From: Planctomycetota bacterium | Lineage (GTDB): Bacteria > Planctomycetota > UBA1135 > GCA-002686595 | NCBI GenBank assembly: GCA_009691855.1 | Contig: SIAI01000014.1 | Span: 1-64,000, forward strand | Direction of reading: 5' to 3' | DNA length: 64,000 nt | In this document: positions 10,823 to 19,355 of the stretch, in pieces | Layout: each line of letters opens with the position of its first letter | Position numbering within the stretch: the stretch's first letter is position 1 | Position numbers and translations under genes: made by a program | The notes under the pieces: model-generated | Told to the model about the DNA's origin: nothing | Seen by the model: the letters and a program-made list of their open reading frames with translations, nothing else | Databases searched by the model: none

Positions 10823-12222
10823 TCTTCACCGAGCCGCGCTTCCTGGTGTTCTTCCTGCTCGTGTACGGCGTCTACTGGGCGCTGCGCACGAACGGGCCGC
10901 GCAAGCTGTGGTTGCTGGGCGCGAGCTGCACCTTCTACTGCGCCTGGGACTGGCGCTTCCTGGGGCTGCTCCTGTTCTCGGCCGGGCTCGACTACTTCGT
11001 GGCGCTGAACTTCGAGCGCACCAAGACCTCCGGACAGCGCCGCGCGCTGCTGGCGCTAAGCCTGTTCTTGAACCTCGGCTTCCTGGCCTTCTTCAAGTAC
11101 TACAACTTCTTCGTCGAGTCGGGCGCGGGCTTCCTGCGCTGGCTGGGCATCCCGGCGGCCGCGCCGACGCTGGCGATCCTGCTGCCGATCGGGATCAGCT
11201 TCTACACCTTCCACACGCTCAGCTACACGATCGACGTGTACCGCAAGAAGTTCGAGCCCATCCGCCGGCTCACGGACTTCGCGCTGTTCGTCACCTTCTT
11301 CCCGGCCATGGTCGCGGGCCCGATCGTGCGCGCCGCACACTTCCTGCCGCAGCTCGAGGAGAAGCGCCTGTTCGCGCGCGTCGACGTGCGCGCGTGCCTG
11401 ACGCTGTTCCTGATCGGCTTCGTGAAGAAGGGCATCGTCTCGGACAACATCGCGCCGGTGATCGAGCCGCTGTTCACGCACCCGGGTGCTTACTCGTCGG
11501 GCTCCACGTGGATCGGCCTGTTCCTGTACCACGTGCAGATCTACTGCGACTTCTCGGGCTACTCGGACATGGCCTTGGCCACGGCCGGCCTGCTGGGCTA
11601 CTCGCTGCCCAAGAACTTCGACTACCCCTTCTTCTCCAGGTCCATCGGCGAGTTCTGGCAGCGCTGGCACATCTCGCTCTCGACCTGGTTCCGCGACTAC
11701 TTCTACTTCGCGCTGGGCGGCAGCAAGGGCTCGAACTTCAAGGGCGCGCTGATCGGCTCGGCGACGATGATGGTCGTGGGCCTGTGGCACGGCGCGGGCT
11801 GGCAATACGTCGGCTTCGGCGTGCTGATGAGCGCTTCGATCATCGTCTCGCGCGCCTGGAGCACGTTCGTGCCCGAGGGCTCGCTGGCGGGTCGCACCAT
11901 GGGCGTGCTCGCCACGCCGCTCCTGTGGCTGTTCCTGTTCTGGAACTGGATCCTGTTCCGCTCGACCGGCTGGGAGCAGGGCTGGGAGATGCAGCGCATC
12001 TTCTTCGGCCTGCAGCGCGGCGGCACGCAGCAGCTCGAGTCCGCCTGGCTGCTCTTGGTGGCCGGCTTCTTCGTCGTGCACTACGCCTTCTACCGCGGCT
12101 GGTTCCGGCGCTTCGCCACGCTCAACGACTGGGTCTACTCGGCCGCCGTCGGCGCGGTGGCCGCGCTGGTGCTGGCCTTCATGGCGACCGAGACGAAGGC
12201 CTTCATCTACTTCCAGTTCTGA
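10819..12222 (+). CDS. MBOAT-family O-acyltransferase (AlgI-like)
   Basis: A 467-residue polytopic membrane protein of the AlgI branch of MBOAT enzymes. Recognisable blocks are YGVYWALR near the start, FFSRSIGEFWQRWHISLSTW and WFRDYFYFALGG in the middle, and VVGLWHGAGWQY with the invariant active-site histidine. It passes acyl groups across the inner membrane to the SGNH partner encoded just upstream. The GTG start at 10819 overlaps the SGNH stop codon. About ten hydrophobic segments can be counted. No polysaccharide polymerase lies next to the pair, so the acylated polymer is unknown. Confidence 0.93.
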   Translation: MIFTEPRFLVFFLLVYGVYWALRTNGPRKLWLLGASCTFYCAWDWRFLGLLLFSAGLDYFVALNFERTKTSGQRRALLALSLFLNLGFLAFFKYYNFFVESGAGFLRWLGIPAAAPTLAILLPIGISFYTFHTLSYTIDVYRKKFEPIRRLTDFALFVTFFPAMVAGPIVRAAHFLPQLEEKRLFARVDVRACLTLFLIGFVKKGIVSDNIAPVIEPLFTHPGAYSSGSTWIGLFLYHVQIYCDFSGYSDMALATAGLLGYSLPKNFDYPFFSRSIGEFWQRWHISLSTWFRDYFYFALGGSKGSNFKGALIGSATMMVVGLWHGAGWQYVGFGVLMSASIIVSRAWSTFVPEGSLAGRTMGVLATPLLWLFLFWNWILFRSTGWEQGWEMQRIFFGLQRGGTQQLESAWLLLVAGFFVVHYAFYRGWFRRFATLNDWVYSAAVGAVAALVLAFMATETKAFIYFQF

Positions 12223-12541
12223 GCCGCGCGCGCCTCGCTCCGCAAGAGGCCGCTCCGGGACCGTGCAGGGGCCGATGCTGGCGAGGTCGATGCTATCCAG
12301 CAGCTCCAGGCCGGCCGTCTCCGCCAGCAGCTCGCGCGGCAGCGCGAAGCCGAGCTGGCGCCCGATCTCGGCCACGCGCACGGACGAGGCCGGCGGCTGG
12401 AGGGGCCACCGTCTCTTCCTCGCCATCGACATCGACCAGCTTGCGACCCGCGGCACCCAGCACGATGTCCTTGATTCCCATGCTGCCGAGTATCGAGTGC
12501 TGTGCTCCGCTCCTGGAGGCGACATTTCGAGCGACTTCGCC
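12223..12541 (-). other. 319-bp intergenic stretch; possible small gene remnant
   Basis: Between the convergent MBOAT and HEAT genes. On the minus strand a short reading begins MGIKDIVLGAAGRKLVDVD (ATG at about 12481) and looks protein-like for about 28 residues. A similarly protein-like stretch (VRVAEIGRQLGFALPRELL) continues in another frame from about 12390 to 12240. This could be a frameshifted remnant of a small gene of about 75 codons. I found no motif to name it, and chance cannot be excluded. Confidence 0.25.
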
Positions 12542-14368
12542 TCAGCGATAGTCCAGCAGCCCCACGCCCTTCGGGCCGCACAGCGTCTCCGGTGCGTCGA
12601 GCGGATCGAGGTCGCGCGCGAAGGCCGCGTTCCACGGCCGCGCCTCCTTGTCGCCGAGCTCGCCCACGGCCCAGACGGCGTAGGCGCGCACGCGCATGTC
12701 GAAGGACACGTCGCGCGCAACGCCCAGGGCGGCCTCGAGGGACTTCTTGTCCTCGGTCACGCCGAGCGCGTAGAGCACCGTGACGCGGCGCAGGAAGGTG
12801 TCCGCGTCTCGCAACTCCCCCACGAGCTCGCCCGTCAACGCGCGATCGTCCAGGCGCGAACGGGCCGCGGCGATGCGTCGGTAGAGCTCGGACTCACGGC
12901 GCGAGCGCGCCATGAGCTCGCCCAGGGCTTCGCGCGCGGCGGCGGCGTCGTGCGGCGTGTTCGGGCAGGAGCCGAGCCAGTCCACGAGCTCGACGGTCCG
13001 TTCCTCGAACGGCCGCGCCGTGCGCAGCTCCCGCGTCGCCCACGCGAAACCCTCTTCGTCGGCGGCGAGCCGGGCGCCGACGACGAAGGCCGATTCCTTC
13101 CCGCTCGCCGCGTGCAGGCGCGTGTTCATTGCCGAGCGCAGGCTCATGAGCGTCTCCGCGAAGCGCCCTGACGCCCTCGGTGGATGCGACAGCGCCCAGA
13201 CCATGCGTCCGCAGGCGAGCGCGGCCCACGGACGACGCGCGCTCGGGCCGTCGAGCGCGGCGACGAGGAAGGCCGCGAGCTCGGCCGCGAGCTCCGGCTG
13301 TTCAGCGGGGATCGCCCGCGTGCTCGCCGCGAGCGCGAGCAGTGCGTAGCCGGCCAGCGTGGCGTCGGCCTCGGCTGTCGCGATCGAGCGCAGTCCGGCG
13401 GCGAGGCACACGCGCAACGTGGGTTCGACCGAAGCGCTCAGCGCGCCGAGCGCCAACGTCGCCTGACGTCGCAACGGCAGTGGCGCCTGAGGCGACGCGC
13501 TCCAGCCGAGTTCGGCCGCAGTGACGCGCTGCTTCCAGCTCTCCACCAGCTCGGGCGGCAGCGTCTCGAACCCGCGACACAGCCCGAGCGCGGCCTGCCC
13601 GCGCGCGTAGGGCGCGTGGGCGGCGTCGTCGGCCAACGCGAGAAGGAGCTCGCCGCGCTCGATCTCCGCCGCGCCCGCGCACGGAACCAGACCCAGCGCC
13701 TGCACGCAGGCGACCTCGAACTCGGGCGCGTTCTTCCTCACCAGCGCGGCGCGCAACCCGTCGGCGACCGCTGACGCAGTGGCGGGGTTGTACCAGGCGA
13801 CGCGCGCCAGGCCGTAGGCCGCGAAGGCGCGTAGCTCGTCCAGAACCGCTCCGCCGACGAGTTCGCGCCCGCGCTCAGAGTCGGCGAGCAGCTCGAGCAG
13901 CGGCGCCATGCCCGCCTCGTCCGCGAGCACGCCCAGCGCCACCACGGCATCGCGTCGCAGCTCGGGCGCCGCGTGGGGCAACAGCCGCGCGATGCGCGGC
14001 ACCAGCGGCGGAGTCTTCTCGTCGAGCGCGCCGATCTTCGCCAGCGCGAGGAGCGCCGCACCGACCAGCTCGGGCTCCTTCTCGTTCTCCAGGATCCGGA
14101 ACAAGACCTCGAGCGTCGGTGCGAGGTCAGCCGCCAGCGGACCCGAACGGGTGGTCGTGCGCTCCTCGGAGTCGGTTCCGATGGGGTGCTCCACGAACGC
14201 CTCCCTGTTGCGCTCCCACCAGCTGCGCCAGGCCGGCGTCTCCGTCGTCTCGCGAGGAAACGGCGGGGGCGCCCTGCAGGTGCCCTTCCATGCGCCGCCG
14301 GCGGGCGCGGTGGGTTCCCGGCCGCCCTGTTGCACCGCGAGAACGGCCAGGAGCAGCGGGGCGAGCAT
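12542..14368 (-). CDS. Secreted HEAT-repeat protein
   Basis: A 608-residue protein with a short hydrophobic export signal (LAPLLLAVLAVQQGG) and then repeated helical pairs typical of HEAT/PBS-lyase scaffolds, such as ELVGAALLALAKIGAL, ELRRDAVVALGVLADEAG and RRQATLALGALSAS, from about residue 85 to the end. No catalytic motif is visible, so it is probably an exported protein-binding scaffold. Secreted HEAT proteins are common in Planctomycetota. It stands alone on its strand, convergent with the MBOAT gene and divergent from the PQQ-propeller gene (134 bp between starts). Partner and role are unknown. Confidence 0.75.
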   Translation of the reverse strand: MLAPLLLAVLAVQQGGREPTAPAGGAWKGTCRAPPPFPRETTETPAWRSWWERNREAFVEHPIGTDSEERTTTRSGPLAADLAPTLEVLFRILENEKEPELVGAALLALAKIGALDEKTPPLVPRIARLLPHAAPELRRDAVVALGVLADEAGMAPLLELLADSERGRELVGGAVLDELRAFAAYGLARVAWYNPATASAVADGLRAALVRKNAPEFEVACVQALGLVPCAGAAEIERGELLLALADDAAHAPYARGQAALGLCRGFETLPPELVESWKQRVTAAELGWSASPQAPLPLRRQATLALGALSASVEPTLRVCLAAGLRSIATAEADATLAGYALLALAASTRAIPAEQPELAAELAAFLVAALDGPSARRPWAALACGRMVWALSHPPRASGRFAETLMSLRSAMNTRLHAASGKESAFVVGARLAADEEGFAWATRELRTARPFEERTVELVDWLGSCPNTPHDAAAAREALGELMARSRRESELYRRIAAARSRLDDRALTGELVGELRDADTFLRRVTVLYALGVTEDKKSLEAALGVARDVSFDMRVRAYAVWAVGELGDKEARPWNAAFARDLDPLDAPETLCGPKGVGLLDYR

Positions 14369-14502
14369 GGCCTCGAGTCTAGCGCCAGCGTGCGCGGCGG
14401 TTTCGCGCCGGGGGCTTCCGCGAGCCCCTGCGGCGAATATCGAGCGCCCGGCCGCGCTCCTGCGAACTTGCCGGATCCGGGTCCCCGCTGCACAGTGCCC
14501 CC

Positions 14503-15816
14503 ATGCTCGTCCCTCTGTTCCTGCTCGCCTCGTCGTTGCTCGCCGCGCTTCCGCAAGAGAACTGGCCCTCCTTCCGCGGTCCGAGCGCGCGCGGCGTGGC
14601 CGAGGGGCACTCGCTGCCCGAGCGCTTCGACCTCGCTAGGGCCGAGAACCTGCGCTGGAAGACGCCCATCCCGGGCCTGGCGCACTCCTCGCCGATCGTG
14701 TGGGGGACGCGCGTGTTCGTGACCAGCGCGGTGCGCAAGGACGGCGCCTCGGATTTGAAGGTCGGGCTGTACGGCGACCCGAGCGCGGTCGAGAGCGAGG
14801 GCGCGCACGACTTCGTCGTCATGGCGCTCGACAAGACGAGCGGCAAGGTGCTGTGGCAGCAGACGGCGTGGAGTGGCACGCCCAGGTTCTCGCGCCACCC
14901 GAAGTCGAGCTTCGCGGCCTCGACGCCGGCGACCGACGGGAAGCATGTGGTGGTGAACTTCGGCAGCGAGGGCCTGTACTGCTACGACCTCGACGGCAAG
15001 CTCCTGTGGAAGAAGGACCTCGGCGACTGTGACGCCGGGCCGTTCAACATGGACAAGGTGTACTGGGGCTACGCCAGCTCTCCCGTGCTGCACGAGGAGC
15101 AGCTGTTCGTGCAGTGCGACGTGCTCTCGCAGAGCTTCGTGGCTGCCTTCGACGTGGCCACGGGCAAGGAACTGTGGCGCACGAAGCGCGCGGACATCTC
15201 CACCTGGTGCACGCCGACCGTGGACGTGCGCGAGGGCCGCGCACAGGTGATCTGCAACGGCTACAAGGAGATCGGCGGTTACGATCTGGCCTCGGGGAAG
15301 TCGCTGTGGATGCTGAGCAGCACCGGCGACGCGCCCGTGCCCGCGCCGGTCGTGGCCGAGGACGTCGTGCTGATCACGCACTCGCACAACCGCGCCGCGA
15401 CCTATGCCATCTCGGTCCTGGCCGAGGGCACGCTGACGAGCGAGCACGAGGCCATGGTCTGGAGCCACCCGGGGCGGGGCAACTACATGCAGACGCCGCT
15501 CGTGTACGGCGAGGAGCTGTACATGCTCGGCGACGACGGCATCCTGAGCTGCCTCGATCTCGCCAGCGGCGAGCAGCGCTACAAGGAGCGCCTCGGCGAC
15601 GGCCAGACGGGCTTCACGGCCTCGATGGTCGCCGGCGACGGCAAGCTCTACGCGACGAGCGAGGAGGGCACGGTGCACGTGATCCGCGCCGGCACGACCT
15701 TCGAGGTCGTGGCCAAGAGCGAGCTCGGCGAGACCTGCATGGCCTCGCCGGCGATCTCCGACGGCGTGCTCTTCTGGCGCACGCGCGGACAGCTGATCGC
15801 GGTGGGGGCGAAGTAG
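14503..15816 (+). CDS. Secreted PQQ-like beta-propeller protein
   Basis: A 437-residue exported protein: signal peptide MLVPLFLLASSLLAALPQ, then NWPSFRGPSARGVAEG, a hallmark opening of planctomycetal PQQ-repeat proteins. Propeller blades recur through the protein as short hydrophobic strands ending in W or Y and G-K, for example LDKTSGKVLWQQ, YDLDGKLLWKK and DVATGKELWRT. The BamB/quinoprotein-like fold usually serves as a scaffold; the PQQ-binding residues of real dehydrogenases are not evident. It ends 4 bp from the convergent comB-like gene with no obvious terminator between them. Confidence 0.85.
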   Translation: MLVPLFLLASSLLAALPQENWPSFRGPSARGVAEGHSLPERFDLARAENLRWKTPIPGLAHSSPIVWGTRVFVTSAVRKDGASDLKVGLYGDPSAVESEGAHDFVVMALDKTSGKVLWQQTAWSGTPRFSRHPKSSFAASTPATDGKHVVVNFGSEGLYCYDLDGKLLWKKDLGDCDAGPFNMDKVYWGYASSPVLHEEQLFVQCDVLSQSFVAAFDVATGKELWRTKRADISTWCTPTVDVREGRAQVICNGYKEIGGYDLASGKSLWMLSSTGDAPVPAPVVAEDVVLITHSHNRAATYAISVLAEGTLTSEHEAMVWSHPGRGNYMQTPLVYGEELYMLGDDGILSCLDLASGEQRYKERLGDGQTGFTASMVAGDGKLYATSEEGTVHVIRAGTTFEVVAKSELGETCMASPAISDGVLFWRTRGQLIAVGAK

Positions 15817-15820
15817 CGAC

Positions 15821-16522
15821 TCAGGCCGGGCGCGCGGGCCGCGCCACGAGCCGGCCGCCCTCGAGCCCTGCGCGCAGCGCGAAATCGAAGCGGTCCACGG
15901 CCAGGGCGAGCTCGAGGTCGCCGGGCGAGATCCAGGTCTCGGCGGGGTCGAGCGCCGCGCGCGCCGCGGGGCTGGAGCGCACCAGGCGCTCGAGCGCGGC
16001 CCACTCGAATGGGCGGCCTTCCAGGCGCGCGGCCATGAGCTCGGCGCAGGCGTCGTCCTCCGGGCCGTCGAGGCCGATCTCGCTGCCGCCGGCGCCCATG
16101 GCGACCAGCGTCACCTCGTGGCCGAGGGCGCGCACGGCGCGCTCGGTCGCGGCCGCGCTCACCAGGCTGCCGAGGAACAGCGCCTCGCAGCTGGCCAGCG
16201 CCACCAGCGCGCCCTGCACGCCGCTCGAGGAGCGCAGCACGAGCGTCTTGCCGACGAGTTCGAGTTGCTGCATGCGCTCGGGCGAGTTGCCGTGCTCGAA
16301 GCCGGCGATCGGCCGGCCGCCGACCTCGCCGACCAGCACGAGGCTCGCTTCGGCGACCTTGCGCGCGAAGCCCTCCTCGGGCGTCCCGACGAGCTCGATC
16401 GCGCGCGCCCCGGAGGCGCAGGCGTAGGCCGCGGTGGTGAAGGCGCGCAGGACGTCGATGACCACGACCGTGCCGCGCGCTCCGCGAGCGCCCGCCAGGC
16501 CGCGCGCGCGGCGCACTCGCAT
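15821..16522 (-). CDS. 2-phosphosulfolactate phosphatase family protein (ComB-like)
   Basis: A 233-residue protein with ComB-family blocks VVVIDVLRAFTTAAYACASGA near the N-terminus, GEVGGRPIAGFEHGNSPERM, the RSSSGVQG loop, and GSEIGLDGPEDDACAELMA. ComB removes phosphate from 2-phosphosulfolactate in coenzyme M synthesis. Bacterial relatives outside that pathway have uncertain substrates, and no other coenzyme M gene is visible here. The N-terminal extension before the first strand is short and arginine-rich. The start ATG shares one base with the stop of the YbjQ-like gene (TGATG), so the pair is translationally coupled. Confidence 0.87.
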   Translation of the reverse strand: MRVRRARGLAGARGARGTVVVIDVLRAFTTAAYACASGARAIELVGTPEEGFARKVAEASLVLVGEVGGRPIAGFEHGNSPERMQQLELVGKTLVLRSSSGVQGALVALASCEALFLGSLVSAAATERAVRALGHEVTLVAMGAGGSEIGLDGPEDDACAELMAARLEGRPFEWAALERLVRSSPAARAALDPAETWISPGDLELALAVDRFDFALRAGLEGGRLVARPARPA

Positions 16523-16842
16523 CAGCCGAGCTTCACGGCCGTGCCGCTGGCCGTGACCATCAGCATGCCGTTCTGCGCGCCCAGGACCTCGTAGTCGAGG
16601 TCCACGCCCACGACCGCGTCGGCGCCCAGCACCGCGGCGGTCTGGCCGAGCTCGTCGAGCGCGATCTTGCGCGCGTCGCCCAGGGTCTTCTCGTAGGCCC
16701 CCGAGCGCCCGCCGACGATGTCGCGGATGCTGGCGAAGAGGTCCTTGAACAGGTGCGCGCCGACGATGGCCTCGCCGGTGACGATGCCGAGGTAGCCGCG
16801 GATCGGGCGGCCTTCGATCGAGGGGGTGGTGGTCACGATCAT
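16522..16842 (-). CDS. YbjQ/UPF0145 family protein
   Basis: A 106-residue cytoplasmic protein of the UPF0145 (YbjQ) family, recognised from [22 protein letters not shown], the [12 protein letters not shown] block and the [15 protein letters not shown] end. The family forms pentameric rings and is sometimes labelled heavy-metal binding on weak evidence; no function is established. Full length. It leads a two-gene operon with the ComB-like gene, and its start is 103 bp from the divergent Fe-S protein gene. Confidence 0.9.
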   Translation of the reverse strand: MIVTTTPSIEGRPIRGYLGIVTGEAIVGAHLFKDLFASIRDIVGGRSGAYEKTLGDARKIALDELGQTAAVLGADAVVGVDLDYEVLGAQNGMLMVTASGTAVKLG

Positions 16843-16945
16843 GGGGGGTCTCCTGGAATGAGGACGGCCACCTTACTTCGCTCGCCGCCGGCTTCTTCAG
16901 GCGAAGTGCGCGCTTCTCGGCGGCCCGCGCGCCAGAATTGGGGGC

Positions 16946-18517
16946 GTGAAGCGCGTCCCGTTGCCGCTGCTCGAGAGCGAGGTCGCGCCCGCGGGCTGCG
17001 GGCCGGTGAAGCGCTCGAGTCGCGCCTGGAAGCGCGCGCTGGTGCTGCTCGCCGTGCACGGCGCGATCGCGGCGCACCTGGTGCACTGGCAGGCGAACGG
17101 CACGACGCTCACGCCGCTCGAGCCCTCCGAGGCCGGCGAGACGCTCACCACCGGCGCGATCAACGCGGGCTTCGTGCTGCTGGTGCTGTTGATCCTGTCG
17201 ACGCTCGTGCTGGGGCGCTTCTTCTGCGGCTGGGCCTGCCACGTCGTTGCCTACCAAGATGCTTGCGCCTGGTTGCTGGCGAGGCTCGGCTGGAAGCCCA
17301 AGCCGATCCGCTCGCGCCTCCTGGTGTTCGTGCCGCTGCTGGCCGCGTTCGAGATGTTCGCCTTGCCGTCGTTGCAGCGCTTCCTCGCCGGGCACGGCTT
17401 CCCGGAGCTCTCCTGGCACCTGACCACGGACTCCTTCTGGGAGCGCTTTCCCGGGCCTTGGATCGCGCTCACGACCCTGCTCGTCGCCGGCTTCGCGCTG
17501 GTATGGTTCTTCGGCGCCAAGGGGTTTTGCACCTACGGCTGTCCCTACGGCGCCCTGTTCGGCGTCGCCGAGCGCGTCGCGCCCGGCCGCATCCGCGTCA
17601 CCGATGCTTGCGAGGGCTGCGGGCACTGCACCGCGGTGTGCACCAGCAACGTGCGCGTGCACCAGGAGGTGCGCGAGCACGGCATGGTGGTCGACGCGGG
17701 TTGCATGAAGTGCCTCGACTGCGTCAGCGTGTGCCCGAAGGAGGCGCTGTACTTCGGCTTCGGTCCGCTGCCGAAGGTGAGCCAGCGCGCCAAGCGGCGC
17801 TTCGATTTCGGCTGGGGCGAGGAGCTCCTGTTGGCGCTCGTGTTCGGCCTCGCGATCTACGCCTTCCGCGGGCTGTACGGGGCGGTGCCGCTCCTGCTCG
17901 CGATCGGTCTGGCGCTGCTCGCCGCGGGCAGCGCGGTGGCGCTGGCGCGGCTCGTCCGGCGGCGCGAGCTGAAGTGGCAGCACGTCGCGCTCAAGCGCGC
18001 CGGCCGGCTCACACGCGGGGGCGCGCTGGCCTGCGCGCTGTTCCCCGGCCTGCTCGCCTTCACCGGCCACAGCGCCTTCGTGCAGTGGCAGGCGCGCGAG
18101 GGCAACCGCGCGCTGAGCGAGGCCGCGGCTTTGGCGCGCGGCTCGAGCGCCTGGAACGAGGCCGTCGAGCGCGCCGCGCGGCATCTCTCCCGCGCCTCGG
18201 CCGCGGGTCTGGTGCCCTCGGCCGAGCTCGAGAACAAGCTCGGTCAGGTGCTGGTCGCGCGCGGCGCGAGCGCCGAGGCCGAGACGCACCTCGCCCGCGC
18301 GGCCGAGCTCGATCCGCGCAACAAGAGCGCGCGCCTGTTCCTGGCGCACTTGCTGAGCGAGCGCGGAGCGATGGCCGCGGCCTGCGCGCGGCTGCTGGAG
18401 GTCCACGCGCTCGATCCCGCCGACCCGCAGCTGGCCAGCAGCGCCGCGGCGCTGGCCCAGCGCGCGCCCCAGGACCCGGCCGTACGCGCGCTACTGCTCG
18501 AGCTAGCAGTCCGTTGA
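16946..18517 (+). CDS. Membrane 4Fe-4S protein (NapH/CcoG-like) with C-terminal TPR region
   Basis: A 523-residue membrane protein. Several helices flank two cysteine loops (RFFCGWACHVVAYQD and GFCTYGCPYGALFG), followed by two 4Fe-4S clusters (CEGCGHCTAVC and CMKCLDCVSVCPKEAL). This order matches NapH, CcoG and NosR polyferredoxins, which pass electrons across or along the membrane. Three more membrane segments follow, then about 140 residues of TPR-like helices (AEAETHLARAAELDPRNKSARLFLAHLL). That tail is not part of NapH or CcoG and suggests a docking or assembly role. No partner reductase or cytochrome is nearby. The start is GTG at 16946. The 3' end lies inside one arm of a possible transposable repeat. 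Confidence 0.88.
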   Translation: MKRVPLPLLESEVAPAGCGPVKRSSRAWKRALVLLAVHGAIAAHLVHWQANGTTLTPLEPSEAGETLTTGAINAGFVLLVLLILSTLVLGRFFCGWACHVVAYQDACAWLLARLGWKPKPIRSRLLVFVPLLAAFEMFALPSLQRFLAGHGFPELSWHLTTDSFWERFPGPWIALTTLLVAGFALVWFFGAKGFCTYGCPYGALFGVAERVAPGRIRVTDACEGCGHCTAVCTSNVRVHQEVREHGMVVDAGCMKCLDCVSVCPKEALYFGFGPLPKVSQRAKRRFDFGWGEELLLALVFGLAIYAFRGLYGAVPLLLAIGLALLAAGSAVALARLVRRRELKWQHVALKRAGRLTRGGALACALFPGLLAFTGHSAFVQWQAREGNRALSEAAALARGSSAWNEAVERAARHLSRASAAGLVPSAELENKLGQVLVARGASAEAETHLARAAELDPRNKSARLFLAHLLSERGAMAAACARLLEVHALDPADPQLASSAAALAQRAPQDPAVRALLLELAVR

Positions 18518-18690
18518 AAGAGGTCCCTGCTGCGGCTTCGCGCGCTTCGCCGGTGTGTCGTCACGCTCGACGTCTCATCGCGAGCCAGGCCGTGCTCGGC
18601 GGCCAGGAAGGTCGCCTGCGCGTTCTTTCCGTCGCGTTCCCAACGCCGACGAAGCGCGCTTTGCCTCGCGACAGGACTTTTTTCAAGGGC
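18511..18690. repeat. Candidate MITE-like element with imperfect terminal inverted repeats
   Basis: The sequence from 18511 (CCGTTGAAAGAGGTCCCTG) resembles in inverse the sequence ending at 18690; its reverse complement reads CCCTTGAAAAAAGTCCTG. The ends enclose about 130 bp with no coding signal. GTTGAAAAAGTCC-like ends are common on insertion sequences. The left arm begins inside the stop codon of the Fe-S/TPR gene. The match is imperfect and I see no clear target duplication. Confidence 0.45.
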
Positions 18691-18743
18691 CTGCAAGGCC
18701 GCTGACCCTTGCCGATCTCCGCGCAATCGAGAACCATGGGTCC

Positions 18744-19307
18744 ATGAAGGCACTGCGCATCCTCGTCGCGGGCGCGCTGGCATGCGCGGCCAGCGCTTGC
18801 ACCTTGCCGCGGCCCTACGGCGACGCGGTGGATCTGCACACGCTGTTCGCGGGCGGCTACCGCAGCGTGCAGCACGAGGCCTTCGACGGACACCGCGCCT
18901 ACGCGCTTGCCCTCACGACCTGCGATCCCGCCAACGGCTGGGGCTACGAGTTCGGCGCGTCCTACGGCACCGAGGACGGCGCGGACGGCGCGCGGCCGGT
19001 GTCTGGCGAGTTCGAGGACTTCTCCTTCGGCTTGCGGCGTACCTTCGGCACGGACGACGACCGCACGCGTCCCTACCTGGGCTTCGGTGGCAGCCTGATG
19101 CGGCTGGAGCGCTCGCTCGAGGCGCCGCCCGCCGACGCCGACGACCACGGCGCAGGCCCCTACGCCTGCGGCGGCGTGCTGTGGAGCCTGGGGCGCATCG
19201 GTTACAGCCCGGGCGCCGAGGTCGTGCTCGGCGTGGACCTGCGCGCGCTCAGCGGCCAGGACTACGACTACGAGCAGCTCACGCTCGTGCTCGGCTTCGG
19301 AAAGTGA
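18744..19307 (+). CDS. Small outer-membrane-type lipoprotein
   Basis: A 187-residue protein with an N-terminal signal MKALRILVAGALACAASAC ending in a plausible lipidation cysteine (C19; ASAC is an acceptable but not ideal lipobox). The mature part has alternating hydrophobic/polar strands rich in Y, F and G (YEFGASYGTEDG, FSFGLRRTFGTDD, RPYLGFGGSLMRLE, VVLGVDLRAL) and ends in LTLVLGFGK, suggesting a small beta-barrel. I do not recognise the family. It follows the inverted-repeat element and precedes the ankyrin gene by 48 bp on the same strand. Confidence 0.7.
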   Translation: MKALRILVAGALACAASACTLPRPYGDAVDLHTLFAGGYRSVQHEAFDGHRAYALALTTCDPANGWGYEFGASYGTEDGADGARPVSGEFEDFSFGLRRTFGTDDDRTRPYLGFGGSLMRLERSLEAPPADADDHGAGPYACGGVLWSLGRIGYSPGAEVVLGVDLRALSGQDYDYEQLTLVLGFGK

Positions 19308-19355
19308 GCGCGATGCCGCGCCGAGCCGTCCATTCCACCTTCGCGGAGGCTGCCC

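Noticed and set aside
15817-15820. Terminator between the convergent PQQ-propeller and ComB-like genes
   Set aside because: Only 4 bp separate the stops and I see no hairpin spanning them.
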